DNA of 5,669 bases from an uncultured Erysipelotrichaceae bacterium (GTDB lineage Bacteria; Bacillota_I; Bacilli_A; Erysipelotrichales; Erysipelotrichaceae): the NCBI GenBank assembly GCA_937900565.1, contig CALCFG010000102.1:1-5669 (forward strand), read 5' to 3'. How positions within the stretch are numbered: position 1 is the first letter of the stretch; each line of letters begins with the position of its first letter. A program made the position numbers and the translations under genes. A model generated the notes under the pieces. The model was not told the origin of the DNA. It did not search any database and worked only from the letters and a program-made list of their open reading frames with translations. Below, piece by piece: positions 5,303 to 5,669 of this stretch.

Positions 5303-5669
5303 ATGCAAAAGATAGAAATTACTCATAAAATTGCCGAATGTGGAGCAATGGCAATTGTGCGTGTAGAAACAATAGAACGTGGCATTGAAATAGCCCAAGG
5401 CTGTTTGGATGGTGGAATTAATGTATTGGAAATATCCTATACATTACCTAATGCGGGGGAAGTTATTGCTGCATTAAGGCATCACTTTAAAGATGAATTG
5501 ATTGTTGGTGCAGGAACTGTATTGGATAGTGAAACGGCACGTATGGCGATTCTTAATGGGGCACAATTTGTTATTGCACCAAATTTAAGTAAAGAAGTGG
5601 CTACATTATGCAACCGTTATCAAATTCCTTATGCGCCTGGATGCACTAGTATTACTGAAGCAGTTCAAG
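5303..5669 (+). CDS. KDPG aldolase (2-dehydro-3-deoxy-6-phosphogluconate aldolase), 3' end outside the window
   Basis: The first 122 codons of a protein that normally has about 210 residues are present. The enzyme cleaves 2-keto-3-deoxy-6-phosphogluconate to pyruvate and glyceraldehyde 3-phosphate by a Schiff-base mechanism. Many relatives also act on 4-hydroxy-2-oxoglutarate. Recognisable elements are AIVR at residues 17-20, GGINVLEISYT with Glu43 at the position of the catalytic Glu45 of E. coli Eda, VGAGTV (69-74), NGAQFVIAPNLS, and IPYAPGC at 108-114. The catalytic lysine lies beyond the window edge and cannot be checked. AGGAG lies five bases before the ATG, and the gene follows the membrane-protein gene by 12 bases. 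It is the third aldolase type in this operon. Confidence 0.92.
   Translation, partial: MQKIEITHKIAECGAMAIVRVETIERGIEIAQGCLDGGINVLEISYTLPNAGEVIAALRHHFKDELIVGAGTVLDSETARMAILNGAQFVIAPNLSKEVATLCNRYQIPYAPGCTSITEAVQ

Overview
The window is AT-rich with Gram-positive-style ribosome binding sites (AAAGGAG, AGGAGGG, AGGAG) and tightly packed genes. This suggests a low-GC Firmicute, probably Lactobacillales or a relative. The genus cannot be fixed from the sequence alone. All recognisable genes lie on the + strand and form one carbohydrate-acid uptake and catabolism operon, whose 3' end runs past the window.

Layout: positions 1-425 hold no convincing gene. They contain a hairpin with a T-run (269-298), a near-perfect 22-bp palindrome (300-321), a second small palindrome overlapping a plausible promoter (324-354), and the leader of the first gene. 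Next comes a three-gene phosphotransferase system of the ascorbate/SgaT (Ula) type: IIA (426-872), IIB (894-1172) and IIC (1205-2497). A strong hairpin with a T-rich tail (2518-2557) separates the transporter genes from the enzyme genes. The enzyme block contains an HpcH/HpaI-family class II 2-keto-acid aldolase (2571-3320), a single-domain SIS sugar-phosphate isomerase resembling arabinose-5-phosphate isomerases (3322-3930), a DapA/KDG-aldolase-family gene broken by a frameshift near its 5' end (3935-4805), a small two-helix membrane protein of unknown function (4811-5290), and the first 122 codons of a KDPG aldolase, eda (5303 to the window edge).

How the genes may work together (inference): the PTS imports and phosphorylates an acidic or otherwise oxidised sugar. 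A 2-keto-3-deoxy acid is then cleaved to pyruvate (or a related product) plus an aldehyde or sugar phosphate, and the SIS isomerase channels the sugar phosphate onward. A KdsD-like isomerase next to pyruvate-type aldolases raises the specific hypothesis that the substrate is a 3-deoxy-ulosonic acid such as KDO, cleaved to arabinose 5-phosphate and then isomerised to ribulose 5-phosphate. No ascorbate-specific enzyme (UlaD, UlaE or UlaF type) is present, so ascorbate itself is an unlikely substrate.

The most concrete anomaly is the frameshift in the DapA-family gene. One 15-bp sequence can encode both the residues expected before the break and those expected after it, in different frames. This is what a slippage deletion between two short direct repeats would leave behind.
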